The notes beneath the pieces were generated by a model, which was not told the DNA's origin, made no database searches, and saw only the letters and a program-made list of their open reading frames with translations. DNA of 64,000 nt. Source: Bacteroides zhangwenhongii (lineage in GTDB: Bacteria > Bacteroidota > Bacteroidia > Bacteroidales > Bacteroidaceae). The DNA lies in NCBI RefSeq assembly GCF_009193325.2, contig NZ_CP059856.1, positions 2,418,001 to 2,482,000 of the forward strand, given 5' to 3'. A program made the translations under genes and the position numbers. Positions 25,474-34,765 of this stretch are shown here, in pieces; position 1 is the first letter of the stretch; every line of letters begins with the position of its first letter.

Positions 25474-26849
25474 TTTATAAAAATAATATCTCCGCTATCC
25501 TCATTATATTTCCATTTCTTATTCATCAACTGCAAGATACTGTGATTATCAAAGCCTCCTATCTGTAGACTGTGAAAAATGGTCTCCTGTTCCTGACATT
25601 TCTTTATATCAGTGACAATGTCTACAGATAACTTAGGCATTACAAAATCTGATATTAACAACACGTCTGCCTGTCTATAGCACTGTGTATTCAACAATTC
25701 TACAGTTTGCTGTAGAGCAAAATCGATTCGTGTCCCCCCATAAAATGAATGGGACAGAAAATCTTCAATCTTACTTATATCTTTCTGCCAATTAGTTAAT
25801 TCAAGACACTTCGTTTTCACAGAAAAAGTAATAATAAAGACTTTCCTTCTTTCTTGTAAAGCCATATAGATAATACCATAACAAGCTGCTTTAGCCACGA
25901 TTTCTGGAGAACCGAGCATTGATCCACTTGTATCCAGACAAATAATGACTGGGCCTTTTTTTTCTTGAAAGAGAACGCTCCCTACTTTTTCTGTTAATGA
26001 TTCCTTATACCCATATAGCCACTGCTCTAATTGATGAGAAGCATATTTCTTATAAAACAAACAATCTATACCTTGATGTAGTAATGCAAACTCACTACAT
26101 AAAATACTACTTAAATCATTACCTTCATAAATACCGATGATATCAGCTTTTGTTTTCGTCACTGTCATTTCCTGTTTATTCCCCATTCTGTTTTCATCTC
26201 GTTTTCTAATTGTTCTCTTTCCCAATATGTCTGCCAAATTTTGTAGTGAATCATTATGCTCAAATAAAAGTTTATATTTCTCATAAATCGAAATATCCAT
26301 TTTCTCCCATATGCCTTCACCGAGGCTCCACCAAAGATTCTTATCTTTAAAAGAGGAACGTTCTTGTCTTATTGTAGTACATACAAATTTCTGAAACTTC
26401 TTTCTATAGTAATCCAATAACTTTATCCAATAAGCTAACTGTTTCCTTGTCAACTGTTTTTTCCACCATAACAATAATTCCTCTTGTGCATAACTATCTC
26501 CACTCTCTAATTTTGAACTAAAATAGAAAAAGAAACTGTCATCAACTTGATAGGTATTTTTCAAAGCTTTACACAGCCTCCCCCAGTTTTGTAGAAACAA
26601 AATAGAATCCATCCGCATACATTCGTAAAAATAAGATTCTTCCTGAGCAAATAAATTCAAATCATGCTTATTTATCAAAGACTCTTTTAAAAATATTTCC
26701 AGTATTTCCATTGCACCAACATCTCGACTGATATAAACAGGAATAGAATCAAACACCTTATTTAAATACTCCTTTATAAAATATTTTCTCTGACCAATTA
26801 TGGATAAACACAATTGATCTTTTTCGTCTTTAGATTCACTCCTCTCCAT
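25470..26849 (-). CDS. viaA: ViaA-like VWA protein, partner of RavA
   Basis: A 459-residue protein. The N-terminal two thirds are helical; the C-terminal VWA domain has an intact MIDAS, D306-x-S308-x-S310 in 'PVIICLDTSGSMLGSPE', with 'YGGTRIDFAL' (Thr) and 'ADVLLISDFVMPKL' (Asp). This text and the length match E. coli ViaA (483 residues), the VWA partner of the AAA+ ATPase RavA. Its start overlaps the ravA stop by 14 bp. E. coli RavA-ViaA acts on membrane lipids and respiratory complexes and links to aminoglycoside sensitivity; here the neighbourhood is accessory. Base composition is clearly A+T-richer than the flanks. Confidence 0.88.
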   Translation of the reverse strand: MERSESKDEKDQLCLSIIGQRKYFIKEYLNKVFDSIPVYISRDVGAMEILEIFLKESLINKHDLNLFAQEESYFYECMRMDSILFLQNWGRLCKALKNTYQVDDSFFFYFSSKLESGDSYAQEELLLWWKKQLTRKQLAYWIKLLDYYRKKFQKFVCTTIRQERSSFKDKNLWWSLGEGIWEKMDISIYEKYKLLFEHNDSLQNLADILGKRTIRKRDENRMGNKQEMTVTKTKADIIGIYEGNDLSSILCSEFALLHQGIDCLFYKKYASHQLEQWLYGYKESLTEKVGSVLFQEKKGPVIICLDTSGSMLGSPEIVAKAACYGIIYMALQERRKVFIITFSVKTKCLELTNWQKDISKIEDFLSHSFYGGTRIDFALQQTVELLNTQCYRQADVLLISDFVMPKLSVDIVTDIKKCQEQETIFHSLQIGGFDNHSILQLMNKKWKYNEDSGDIIFIK

Positions 26850-28356
26850 TTTCTATCTCAAAAATAGTAGCAGAAAGCTCTCCTATCAATGTCACAAATT
26901 CTATAGCTCCTACCAATTTCCAATTATCAGTACTGAATATATTATACTCAATACTTCCATTCCATTCCTTAATATCATATATAAGCTTCTTTTTAAGTTC
27001 ATCGACCTCTTCTCTTTTTTCCAACAAAGCATTATAAGCTTTTGATGCATAATGATTAATAATCGGTAAACTAGCATAGCGTTCCAACGGATATTCTTGT
27101 TCATTAATCACTAAACAACCATTTTTCTCCTTTCTGATTAACACATCTGGCAAGACACGATAATTATAATCAGAGACTAGTGTTAGTTGCCGATATATCC
27201 CATTCTGCTGGAATTTTGCCTGTTCATTCTGACTAGACAACTTATTATAAAGTGCAATTGGAATAAGTATTTGATGCAATTTTACATCACTGATTTTATA
27301 AAATAATCCATCTATAATTATTATACTATTGGGTGCCGGTGCCCCCTTCTTTTTTATAATACCTTTTATATATTTATGGTAGCTGTCTATTTCCTTCTTA
27401 GACTTTTGATATAAATCAATATAAGATTGCAATAATACCTTCGTTATAGACTCCTTCACAATTTTTTTCACAAGCAATATTTGTGATTTATCATTCCATA
27501 AAATATATTCTAATAAGAAACAATCAGTGAAATCAATTTCTTTCCGATCATTCAATAACGCACATACACGCATCAAATGAATACTCTTTTTCCAACGTCG
27601 ATCTGATATATACAAATCTGCAGACTGGACATCCAATTGATTTTCTTTTTCTATCTTATCTCTGATTTCATTTATAATATCCCTGATTATAGGACTTACT
27701 TTTACTTCCAAGCAATCCTTTTTCCATTGATAATAAAGCGTTTCTGTCAACGGTTGATTTATAATGATATTACAGCTATCATCTTGTATGGAGGTTATCA
27801 TCTCATAAAAAAGATTTTTATCTCGTATATTCTCCACTACATATCGGAGTAGAAATCTATCCCATAATGCTTCTAATCCTTCTCCTTGCACTGGTAGTTC
27901 ATTGCTGGCAGCAATCACTAGTTTTACAGGCAATTGGATTTCCTTATCTCCATTCCGGTATATTTTTTCATTCAACACAGTAAGAAGCGCATTCTGTATT
28001 GAAGGACCGGCTTTCCATATTTCATCTAAAAATATAATATCAGCAGTAGGAAGATAACCAGACACTATGCGTTCATACTTGTCTTCATCTTTCAATTTCT
28101 GAATAGAGACAGGACCAAATATTTCATCAGGAGTGCTGAAACGGTTCATTAAATATTCAAATGCCGTTGCCTTATAAAATATAAGTTTCATTCGCCGAGC
28201 TATCATACTCTTGGCTACACCAGGAGCACCTAACAAAAAAATACTTTCTCCGGCAAAAGAACACAGCAAGGATAATAAAAACACCTGTCGACGCTCATAC
28301 GTACCAACAGATATACAGTCTACCAAATCCAATACAACTTGCTTATACATTTCCAT
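26836..28356 (-). CDS. ravA: RavA-like MoxR-family AAA+ ATPase
   Basis: A 506-residue protein (E. coli RavA is 498). Walker A GAPGVAKS (43-50), 'YLMNRFSTPDEIFGPVSIQKLKDEDKYER', Walker B IIFLDE (107-112) with 'IWKAGPSIQNALLTVLNE', sensor 1 'AASNELP' (N152) and 'LWDRFLLRY' (arginine finger region) follow RavA step by step. A long C-terminal part should hold the discoid/LARA-like region. With ViaA it forms a chaperone-like MoxR-VWA pair in the cytoplasm or at the membrane. The first gene of the pair; the start at 28356 follows directly after A+T-rich DNA. Confidence 0.9.
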   Translation of the reverse strand: MEMYKQVVLDLVDCISVGTYERRQVFLLSLLCSFAGESIFLLGAPGVAKSMIARRMKLIFYKATAFEYLMNRFSTPDEIFGPVSIQKLKDEDKYERIVSGYLPTADIIFLDEIWKAGPSIQNALLTVLNEKIYRNGDKEIQLPVKLVIAASNELPVQGEGLEALWDRFLLRYVVENIRDKNLFYEMITSIQDDSCNIIINQPLTETLYYQWKKDCLEVKVSPIIRDIINEIRDKIEKENQLDVQSADLYISDRRWKKSIHLMRVCALLNDRKEIDFTDCFLLEYILWNDKSQILLVKKIVKESITKVLLQSYIDLYQKSKKEIDSYHKYIKGIIKKKGAPAPNSIIIIDGLFYKISDVKLHQILIPIALYNKLSSQNEQAKFQQNGIYRQLTLVSDYNYRVLPDVLIRKEKNGCLVINEQEYPLERYASLPIINHYASKAYNALLEKREEVDELKKKLIYDIKEWNGSIEYNIFSTDNWKLVGAIEFVTLIGELSATIFEIENGEE

Positions 28357-28422
28357 TCTTCATCTTTGATTAATCACACAAAAATGAGAATAAGATATGC
28401 CAAAACAATGCACTAAATAAAA

Positions 28423-28452
28423 AATCCCGATATATAAATACATCGGGATACT
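28423..28452 (-). terminator. Terminator of the gene at 28474
   Basis: ATCCCGAT pairs with ATCGGGAT around an A+T loop, followed on the minus strand by TTTTTTATTTAG. It separates the GINPS gene from ravA, so these are distinct transcripts. Confidence 0.75.
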
Positions 28453-28473
28453 TGATAATAATTTCTATATCTA

Positions 28474-29202
28474 TTATTCTGTTGCTAATTTATACAATTC
28501 CTTAATCATATTCTCAGTAATACGTTCCTCCTTCTTTGAATATTGATAGTGTTTTGCAAATGCTATAATTGTTCCTTTCAAGTTTGTATCAGGCAATTCA
28601 AAGAAACTTACACGCTGCTCATTATTAATTAAGCCTTCAATCCTATAGATTTCTAATGTACCTTCCGTTTGCTCAAATGATGTCTGTACTTTCCTGAATT
28701 TATATCCCATCCAAACATTATCGTCTCCTTGGGGAGTAGCATTTTTACCCCAAAATCCCCAAGATCCCTTGTTTCTGACACAAATTACTTTGGGTTTTAT
28801 AATATTTTCAATTATCAACTGATTAATACATAAATTCTCCGCCAAAAAAGATATTCCCTCACTGGTTTTCAAAAATTCAACAATATCACCTTGTTTAGTA
28901 CGTCTGTAATTAAACAAATCCAAATAGGCTACCTTATCTTTCAGTGTTTTCGGAATAATTTCATCAATCGTTCGAAAATAGCGATCATTCAGAATAGCCT
29001 CTTGATATTTAAAATGATGTCCTTCAGAACAATCATCTTCGTCTTTTACACGTGCAGAAGGATTAATCCCTGTAAAAAGGATATCATACTGCTCCGAAAC
29101 TTCTGAATAACAATAAGTATTCTTTGATAAAATCTCATTAATATCCCCATACTTTCTCCATAATTCAGCCAGTGCATGTTGTAATTTGTTTTCCATAATC
29201 AT
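28474..29202 (-). CDS. Hypothetical protein with a UDG-like GINPS motif
   Basis: A 242-residue protein. 'YDILFTGINPSARVKDEDD' resembles the first active-site loop (G-x-N-P-S/G) of the uracil-DNA glycosylase superfamily, and 'VAYLDLFNYRRTKQ' and 'PKVICVRNKGSWGFWG' sit where later strands of the fold would be. No second active-site motif is convincing, so the assignment is tentative. The gene has its own terminator and lies in the A+T-rich block with ravA/viaA. ATG 29202 or 29196 may be the start. If related to UDG it might act on modified or foreign DNA, which is speculation. Confidence 0.6.
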   Translation of the reverse strand: MIMENKLQHALAELWRKYGDINEILSKNTYCYSEVSEQYDILFTGINPSARVKDEDDCSEGHHFKYQEAILNDRYFRTIDEIIPKTLKDKVAYLDLFNYRRTKQGDIVEFLKTSEGISFLAENLCINQLIIENIIKPKVICVRNKGSWGFWGKNATPQGDDNVWMGYKFRKVQTSFEQTEGTLEIYRIEGLINNEQRVSFFELPDTNLKGTIIAFAKHYQYSKKEERITENMIKELYKLATE

Positions 29203-29580
29203 TTTTTAGTTTGTTACATTAATCCATTTTTATTCCTATGCACATCTTATCTTAATAAACTTATATGATAGTTTAATCACGAAGCTCTATTTTTCATTTG
29301 CAATGATACAACTAACCTATGCCAATCCATGTCACAGAATACATAAATATTATGAAAAAGCAAACAATAAAAGTTTGTCCAAACTATCGACTCCGACAAA
29401 CGAGCAGCATTCCATCTGAACAACATCCAACTTCCTATCTTATGAATAAACATATCATTGGTTCTTTCCACAAAAATAGCTATTTAATTGGAGTTATAAA
29501 CAAGTTGCGGTTAAAATTGGGAAATAAGTTATTTGATCCTCACCCTAATTTTAATCAAACACTTCTTTTTTACTCTGTTT
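29203..29580. other. A+T-rich intergenic region
   Basis: No frame here reads like a protein; both long frames (one on each strand) lack family text and a ribosome site. It separates the minus-strand accessory block from the plus-strand HU/helicase pair. Confidence 0.5.
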
Positions 29581-29611
29581 TTTGTAACCACCATTCTTTT
29601 TTCTACCTTTG
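29581..29611 (+). promoter_or_regulatory. Promoter of the HU/helicase operon
   Basis: TTTG (29581-29584), 19 bases, TACCTTTG (29604-29611). It gives a leader of about 225 bases that holds a 34-codon frame (29622-29726, MDKMFLPTHKED...) and tandem repeats, so the leader could be regulatory. Confidence 0.7.
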
Positions 29612-29732
29612 TATTGTCTTAATGGACAAGATGTTTTTACCGACTCATAAGGAAGATTTAATAAATCCTACTGCACAGATTAATAACTTCCCCTTATCTT
29701 TTAGCAAAATCATCCGCACGAATTAATCTGTT

Positions 29733-29798
29733 GCACTTGAGCAACCACCCAGCCGCACTTGTGCAACTCGCCAGCTACACTTGTCCTACTCGGAAGTT
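29733..29798 (+). repeat. Three tandem degenerate 22-bp repeats in the HU-gene leader
   Basis: Units begin at 29733 (GCACTTGAGCAACCACCCAG), 29755 (GCACTTGTGCAACTCGCCAG) and 29777 (ACACTTGTCCTACTCGGAAG). The first two match at 17 of 22 bases and the third is weaker. Each holds a TTG-x-GCAA-like palindrome. They lie just before the HU gene. Confidence 0.6.
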
Positions 29799-29840
29799 AC
29801 TCAACTGCAAACAAGTAGTAACCATAAAAAACGATCACTC

Positions 29841-30254
29841 GTGAGCATACTTTATAAAACAACCCGTTTTGCAGATACCTTTACAGGTAACAAAGAAACG
29901 AACGTACGCGTACAGCTCCTGTCATGGGATACATTGGACACCAAAGCCTTCGTTGAGTACCTGGCGGACAAGAACAATCTATCGAAAGGGGATGCATACA
30001 AAAATCTTACTATGGTATTGGAAGGTATAGAAGCTGTTCTGAAAAACGGAAACATCCTCAATTTGGACGACTTCGGCAGTTTCTCACTGAACGGCAGTTT
30101 CTGCAAGGACAAACAACCCGATGAAAATCATCGGGCGGAATCCATAGAAATAAAGAATGTTATATTCAAAGCTGAAAAACAACTGAAGAAACGTATAGCA
30201 ACGGCCGGATTTGAAAAGTACAATCCCGAAAGACACAACAAACGCAAATACTAG
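29841..30254 (+). CDS. HU-family DNA-binding protein (atypical, 137 aa)
   Basis: The sequence from GTG 29841 reads MSILYKTTRFADTFTGNKET and carries the HU helix-turn-helix start (KAFVEYLADKNNLSKGDAYKNLTMVLEGIEAVLKNGNILNLDDFGSFSLNG). The beta-arm region after it is short, and the tail is basic (EKQLKKRIATAGFEKYNPERHNKRKY). This is the HU-like class of Bacteroidetes rather than housekeeping HupB of about 90 residues. GTG at 29841 is preferred to TTG 29781, which would place the tandem repeats in the coding region. It is 6 bp from the helicase gene, so the two are one operon and may act together on DNA. Confidence 0.8.
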   Translation: MSILYKTTRFADTFTGNKETNVRVQLLSWDTLDTKAFVEYLADKNNLSKGDAYKNLTMVLEGIEAVLKNGNILNLDDFGSFSLNGSFCKDKQPDENHRAESIEIKNVIFKAEKQLKKRIATAGFEKYNPERHNKRKY

Positions 30255-30260
30255 AACAAA

Positions 30261-32060
30261 ATGGAATACACCAGAACTTACTCCATCCGGAAAGGTGAAT
30301 ACTTTGCGGATGCGTTGAAGCGTGCCGGGAAAGAATTTATACCGACTAATTGTATCATCAACAAGCTACTGCCCGGACTGGGTGCTACGCATTGCGAACT
30401 GATAGCTCCACGAAAATCAATCATCATCGAGCCTAATGTGCCCGTCATCGAATCAAAAGCTAAAAAACATAAGAATGCATTAGCCGTTTACAAAGGAGTG
30501 ACTGTCCGGAAAATTATAGATTTCTTGGAAGATAACCACGACAGGCATTACAAACTGCTGACTACTCCCGAAGGTTTCGCCAAAATAAAAGAGGCGATGC
30601 AAACGGTAGGCATAGATATGTACGAAGAATGTTTCATTTTATTCGACGAATGTGAGAAATTAGTGCAGGACGTACACTACCGTGACTCTATCCGCGAACC
30701 GATGAACGATTTTTTCCTCTTTCAAAATAAGGCGCTGATTTCCGCAACTCCCATTATTCCCGAAAAAGACAACCGTTTCGACGGCTTCGCACGGGTACTG
30801 ATCCAACCGGACTATGCATACCGGCAGAAATTAAAACTAATTACTACAAACAATGTGCTGGAGACACTGCAGGAAGTAATCGAAGCCAAACGAGGAACAG
30901 TCTGCATTTTCTGCAACAGCATTGACTCGATAGACAGTTTCTACCGTCTGATTCCGGAACTGAGCAACGCCTGTACCTTTTGCAGTGAAGACGGGCAATA
31001 TAAACTTTGGAAAGGCAACCGTCGGAAAAAGTCAATGATGATTACCGAACTGGAACGTTACAACTTCTTCACCTCAAGGTTTTACTCGGCCGTAGATATC
31101 ATCTCTTCCAACCCTCCGCACGTGATTTTCATTAGCGATTTGTTTGGTGCTACCCAATCGGTTATCGATCCTGCTACCGAAGCGATTCAGATTATCGGTC
31201 GGTTTCGTGGCGGAGTAAATAGCGTGACACATATCGCTTCCATCCGCCCGGATCTGGAATGTATGTCATCCACAGAAATCGACGACTGGATTCGTGGCGC
31301 TTCCACCGTCTACAACAATTGGAAATCCCAACTGGCACGTACCTCTAATATTGGTGAACGGACTCTATTGCAGGAAGCGATCGGAGAAAATTCATACCTC
31401 CCCTATCTGGACGACAAAGGCAAACCGGATCCGTTCCTGATTGCCAACTTTTACGAAAAGGAACAGGTGAAACGACTATACACTTCTACTGACCTGCTTC
31501 GCGATGCCTATCGGCAGACCGATTATTTTGTTTTCTCTCATGAAGAGCGTCTAATGCCTGTTTCCGACAATGAACGTATGGCGATACAACACCGGCTAGC
31601 AAAGAAAAAAAGGGCGGAACTTATCGTCCGCAAACTGGAAGAGATGGAGAAGATGAGCAGGACAACTGATAAAAAGCTACAAAAACGCTACCAGCGTATG
31701 CTAGGCAACCTGATTACTTCGACTGCCGACAGATACATATACGATTGCTTCTGCTGCTTCGGAGCGGATTTTATCCGCCAATCCGATTATAACGAGAATA
31801 AGTTGCGCACGGCATTGAACGTAAGCAGCGAACACACCATCAAGAAATCGGCACAAATGCGTATATCTATCCAACGAACTTTCCCCATAGGCTCCGAACT
31901 TTCCGTTCAGGAAGCGAAAAGTATGCTGAAGCAAGTATATAAAAAAATGGGACTGAATACGGGAAGAGGTATCACGACAAAGGAGTTGGAACAATATGCG
32001 GAGATAGAAAATAACCGAAATCGTACAGGAAGAACAATTAAAATACTGAAATTCAAATAA
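30261..32060 (+). CDS. SF2 helicase-like protein with a GxGAT P-loop
   Basis: A 599-residue protein with the order of SF2 helicase motifs: I-like 'LLPGLGATHCELIAPRKSIIIEPN' (39-43 GLGAT), II 'FILFDECEKLVQD' (DECE 129-132), III 'ALISATPI' (161-163), IV-like 'GTVCIFCNSIDSIDSF', and VI 'AIQIIGRFRGG' (310-318). The P-loop Lys of GKT is replaced by Ala, yet the rest is well kept, so this seems a distinct branch rather than decay; I recall similar GxGAT proteins in Bacteroidetes phages and elements but cannot confirm. ATP binding must differ from the usual. It is paired with an HU-like protein. The Lys-rich C-terminal half has no motif that I know. Confidence 0.75.
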   Translation: MEYTRTYSIRKGEYFADALKRAGKEFIPTNCIINKLLPGLGATHCELIAPRKSIIIEPNVPVIESKAKKHKNALAVYKGVTVRKIIDFLEDNHDRHYKLLTTPEGFAKIKEAMQTVGIDMYEECFILFDECEKLVQDVHYRDSIREPMNDFFLFQNKALISATPIIPEKDNRFDGFARVLIQPDYAYRQKLKLITTNNVLETLQEVIEAKRGTVCIFCNSIDSIDSFYRLIPELSNACTFCSEDGQYKLWKGNRRKKSMMITELERYNFFTSRFYSAVDIISSNPPHVIFISDLFGATQSVIDPATEAIQIIGRFRGGVNSVTHIASIRPDLECMSSTEIDDWIRGASTVYNNWKSQLARTSNIGERTLLQEAIGENSYLPYLDDKGKPDPFLIANFYEKEQVKRLYTSTDLLRDAYRQTDYFVFSHEERLMPVSDNERMAIQHRLAKKKRAELIVRKLEEMEKMSRTTDKKLQKRYQRMLGNLITSTADRYIYDCFCCFGADFIRQSDYNENKLRTALNVSSEHTIKKSAQMRISIQRTFPIGSELSVQEAKSMLKQVYKKMGLNTGRGITTKELEQYAEIENNRNRTGRTIKILKFK

Positions 32061-32174
32061 TTGACTATAAAGTGCAACTTTTCTAGCGGAAAAGATCTGA
32101 TTCTCTTATAGTTTTTTTGCAAACTTCGTTTACTTGGAGACTATTTTAGGTACTAATTAATTGATTAACAGCGA

Positions 32175-32230
32175 TGTGACATTTTTGTTTTTCCCCGTAT
32201 AATACTTAAAATAAAAACAAAAATGTCACA
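32175..32230. repeat. Perfect 18-bp inverted repeat after the helicase gene
   Basis: TGTGACATTTTTGTTTTT (32175-32192) and its exact reverse complement (32213-32230) flank a 20-base A+T-rich spacer. It may be a two-way terminator or a protein-binding site. The rest of 32061-32325 shows no gene. Confidence 0.75.
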
Positions 32231-32325
32231 CCGAACTACCACACATTCAAAGTCTATATCTTTCACACCCTAACGCTGAAATACAACTAATTTGAGCTAA
32301 AAAGAACATTTTATCCCGAAAAGTT

Positions 32326-32355
32326 TTTGTAATATCAGAGTTAATCGTATTTTTG
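32326..32355 (+). promoter_or_regulatory. Promoter of the zapB-like/zapA transcript
   Basis: TTTG (32326-32329), 18 bases, TATTTTTG (32348-32355). The start codon follows 20 bases later. Confidence 0.6.
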
Positions 32356-32375
32356 TGTACAATTTTGGTGTAGTA

Positions 32376-32669
32376 ATGACAGAAGAAGAAAAAAAGTTAT
32401 TGAATACCTTTGAAACGCGGCTACGGCATTTGCTCTATTTGCATGATGAGTTAAAGCGTGAGAATGTCGAGTTGAAAAAGCTTCTTGATTTCGAAAAATT
32501 GAAAAATGAGAAGATACAGGCTCAATACGATGAATTGGAAGTCAACTATACGAACCTAAAAACAGCTACGGCAATCAGCCTTAACGGCAGCGACGTAAAA
32601 GAGACGAAGCTGCGATTGTCAAAATTAGTGCGTGAAGTCGATAAATGCATCGCTTTGTTGAATGAATAA
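32376..32669 (+). CDS. ZapB-like coiled-coil protein
   Basis: A 97-residue, almost fully helical coiled coil (KKLLNTFETRLRHLLYLHDELKRENVELKKLL...KETKLRLSKLVREVDKCIALLNE). In Bacteroidetes a coiled-coil gene of this size precedes zapA, and the product is thought to help in Z-ring assembly. ATG at 32376 follows the promoter; the longer frame would include promoter DNA. zapA starts 14 bases after its stop. Confidence 0.75.
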   Translation: MTEEEKKLLNTFETRLRHLLYLHDELKRENVELKKLLDFEKLKNEKIQAQYDELEVNYTNLKTATAISLNGSDVKETKLRLSKLVREVDKCIALLNE

Positions 32670-32683
32670 GAAGGAAAGGATGT

Positions 32684-32983
32684 ATGAGCGATAATATAAT
32701 AAGAATAAACCTGCATATGGCAGATGCGTGTTATCCGGTATTTATCAATCCAGAGAATGAGGAGATAGTACGGGCGGCCGCCAAGCAGGTTAATACCATA
32801 CTTGGTGAGTACCGGAAAAAATGGGGGCATCTGAATTTGGAACCGGAAAAAATTATAGTTATGGTAGCCTATCAGTTCTCATTAGAGAAACTGCAATTGT
32901 TGCAACGTAATGATACCGCTCCCTATACGGAAAAGGTAAAAGAACTGACTGAATTGCTGGAGGATTATTTCAAGAAAGAATAA
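32684..32983 (+). CDS. zapA: Cell division protein ZapA
   Basis: A 99-residue protein: 'NIIRINLHMADACYPVFINPENEEIVRAAAKQVNTILGEYRKKW' with 'IIVMVAYQFSLEKLQLLQRND' is ZapA text, including the coiled-coil tail (TEKVKELTELLEDYFKKE). It bundles FtsZ filaments. Shared transcript with the coiled-coil gene upstream. Confidence 0.88.
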   Translation: MSDNIIRINLHMADACYPVFINPENEEIVRAAAKQVNTILGEYRKKWGHLNLEPEKIIVMVAYQFSLEKLQLLQRNDTAPYTEKVKELTELLEDYFKKE

Positions 32984-33017
32984 ATTTTATCCGGTTATTC
33001 GCTGATAAGAGAAAACA

Positions 33018-33076
33018 ACCACGCACTGCACAATATCCGAGCAAGAACTTGCTTAGATATTTGGTGGTGCGTTTTT
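33018..33076 (+). terminator. Terminator after zapA
   Basis: ACGCAC...AATATC (33021-33037 region) pairs in two steps with GATATTTGGTGGTGCGT around GAGCAAGAACTTGCTT, then a T run. The branched form could also be a short stable RNA; a simple terminator is the simplest reading. Confidence 0.55.
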
Positions 33077-33102
33077 ATTTATATACTTAAATTAAATGTA
33101 GA

Positions 33103-34638
33103 ATGATAGTAATAATAGCAACAGCAATTGCTTGCTTCATCGTAGGTGGAGTACTCTCGTACATACTGTTCAGGTATGCTTTAAAGTCCAAATACGACAA
33201 TGTCCTGAAAGAAGCAGAAACGGAAGCGGAAGTAATTAAGAAGAACAAGCTGCTGGAAGTGAAGGAGAAATTCCTGAACAAGAAAGCAGATCTTGAAAAA
33301 GAGGTAGCACTCAGAAATCAAAAGATTCAGCAAGCGGAAAACAAGCTGAAACAACGCGAAATGGTACTCGGACAGCGCCAGGAAGAAATTCAACGCAAGA
33401 AGATGGAAGCCGAAGCTGTCAAAGAGAATCTGGAAGCGCAACTTGTCATTGTAGACAAGAAAAAAGAAGAACTTGACAAACTGCAACAGCAGGAAATCGA
33501 GAAGTTGGAAGCAATCTCCGGATTGTCCGCCGAAGAGGCTAAAGAACGCCTGGTGGAATCATTGAAAGAGGAAGCTAAAACACAAGCCCAGTCCTATATC
33601 AACGACATCATGGATGATGCGAAACTGACTGCTAACAAGGAAGCGAAACGTATCGTAGTACAGTCTATCCAACGGGTAGCTACAGAAACGGCTATTGAGA
33701 ATTCCGTTACAGTATTCCATATCGAGTCGGATGAAATCAAAGGACGTATTATCGGACGTGAAGGTCGCAATATCCGTGCATTGGAAGCTGCTACCGGCGT
33801 TGAAATCGTTGTTGACGATACTCCGGAAGCGATTGTTCTTTCCGCTTTCGACCCGGTTCGCCGTGAAGTAGCCCGTCTGGCTCTCCATCAGTTGGTAACC
33901 GACGGACGTATCCACCCTGCCCGTATTGAAGAGGTAGTGGCAAAAGTACGCAAACAAGTGGAAGAAGAAATTATCGAAACCGGTAAACGTACAACAATTG
34001 ACTTGGGTATCCACGGTCTGCATCCTGAATTAATCCGCATTATAGGTAAGATGAAATATCGTTCTTCATACGGTCAGAACCTTTTGCAACACGCACGCGA
34101 AACTGCCAATCTTTGTGCGGTGATGGCTTCGGAGCTGGGATTGAACCCGAAGAAAGCTAAACGCGCAGGTTTGTTGCACGATATAGGTAAAGTGCCCGAC
34201 GAAGAGCCGGAATTGCCGCACGCATTGCTAGGTATGAAGCTTGCGGAAAAGTATAAGGAGAAACCGGATATCTGCAACGCTATCGGTGCCCACCATGACG
34301 AAACGGAAATGACTAGTTTACTCGCTCCTATCGTACAGGTTTGTGACGCCATCTCAGGTGCACGTCCGGGTGCTCGCCGTGAAATCGTAGAGGCGTATAT
34401 CAAACGTCTGAACGATCTTGAACAGTTAGCTATGTCTTATCCGGGTGTGACAAAGACGTATGCTATTCAGGCCGGTCGTGAACTTCGCGTTATCGTAGGT
34501 GCGGACAAGATTGACGACAAACAGACTGAAAACCTGTCCGGTGAAATCGCCAAGAAGATTCAGGATGAAATGACTTATCCGGGGCAAGTGAAGATCACTG
34601 TTATTCGTGAGACACGTGCGGTTAGCTTCGCTAAATAA
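33103..34638 (+). CDS. rny: Ribonuclease Y
   Basis: A 511-residue protein with an N-terminal membrane helix ([23 protein letters not shown]), a long charged coiled coil (about 25-180), and a KH domain near 205-270 ([43 protein letters not shown]). The HD domain has '[24 protein letters not shown]' near 355 and '[11 protein letters not shown]'. All parts match RNase Y, the membrane-bound endonuclease that starts mRNA decay. Confidence 0.96.
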   Translation: MIVIIATAIACFIVGGVLSYILFRYALKSKYDNVLKEAETEAEVIKKNKLLEVKEKFLNKKADLEKEVALRNQKIQQAENKLKQREMVLGQRQEEIQRKKMEAEAVKENLEAQLVIVDKKKEELDKLQQQEIEKLEAISGLSAEEAKERLVESLKEEAKTQAQSYINDIMDDAKLTANKEAKRIVVQSIQRVATETAIENSVTVFHIESDEIKGRIIGREGRNIRALEAATGVEIVVDDTPEAIVLSAFDPVRREVARLALHQLVTDGRIHPARIEEVVAKVRKQVEEEIIETGKRTTIDLGIHGLHPELIRIIGKMKYRSSYGQNLLQHARETANLCAVMASELGLNPKKAKRAGLLHDIGKVPDEEPELPHALLGMKLAEKYKEKPDICNAIGAHHDETEMTSLLAPIVQVCDAISGARPGARREIVEAYIKRLNDLEQLAMSYPGVTKTYAIQAGRELRVIVGADKIDDKQTENLSGEIAKKIQDEMTYPGQVKITVIRETRAVSFAK

Positions 34639-34656
34639 AAAAAACAGAGAATAATT

Positions 34657-34749
34657 TCACCACAGATTACACAGATTCTCACAGATTATTTTCATTAAAA
34701 AACAACAGTTTAATGATTAATCTGTGAGAATCTGTGTAATCTGTGGTGA
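34657..34749. repeat. 32-bp perfect inverted repeat (dispersed ATCTGTGTAATCTGTGG family)
   Basis: Arms 34657-34688 and 34718-34749 are exact reverse complements around a 29-base loop. They carry the phrase AATCTGTGTAATCTGTGG. Similar text recurs at 40061-40092 and, with C for T, at 63405-63464. It sits between rny and cutC and could end rny transcription. Confidence 0.85.
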
Positions 34750-34765
34750 GTAGTCTTATTAAACT

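Noticed and set aside
29319..29726. 135-codon open frame before the HU gene
   Set aside because: Its start lies far upstream of the promoter at 29581; at most the last 34 codons are transcribed, and no family text is present.
32984..33102. 6S RNA between zapA and rny
   Set aside because: The gap of about 119 bases holds only one stem-loop with a T run, too short for 6S RNA; a terminator is simpler.
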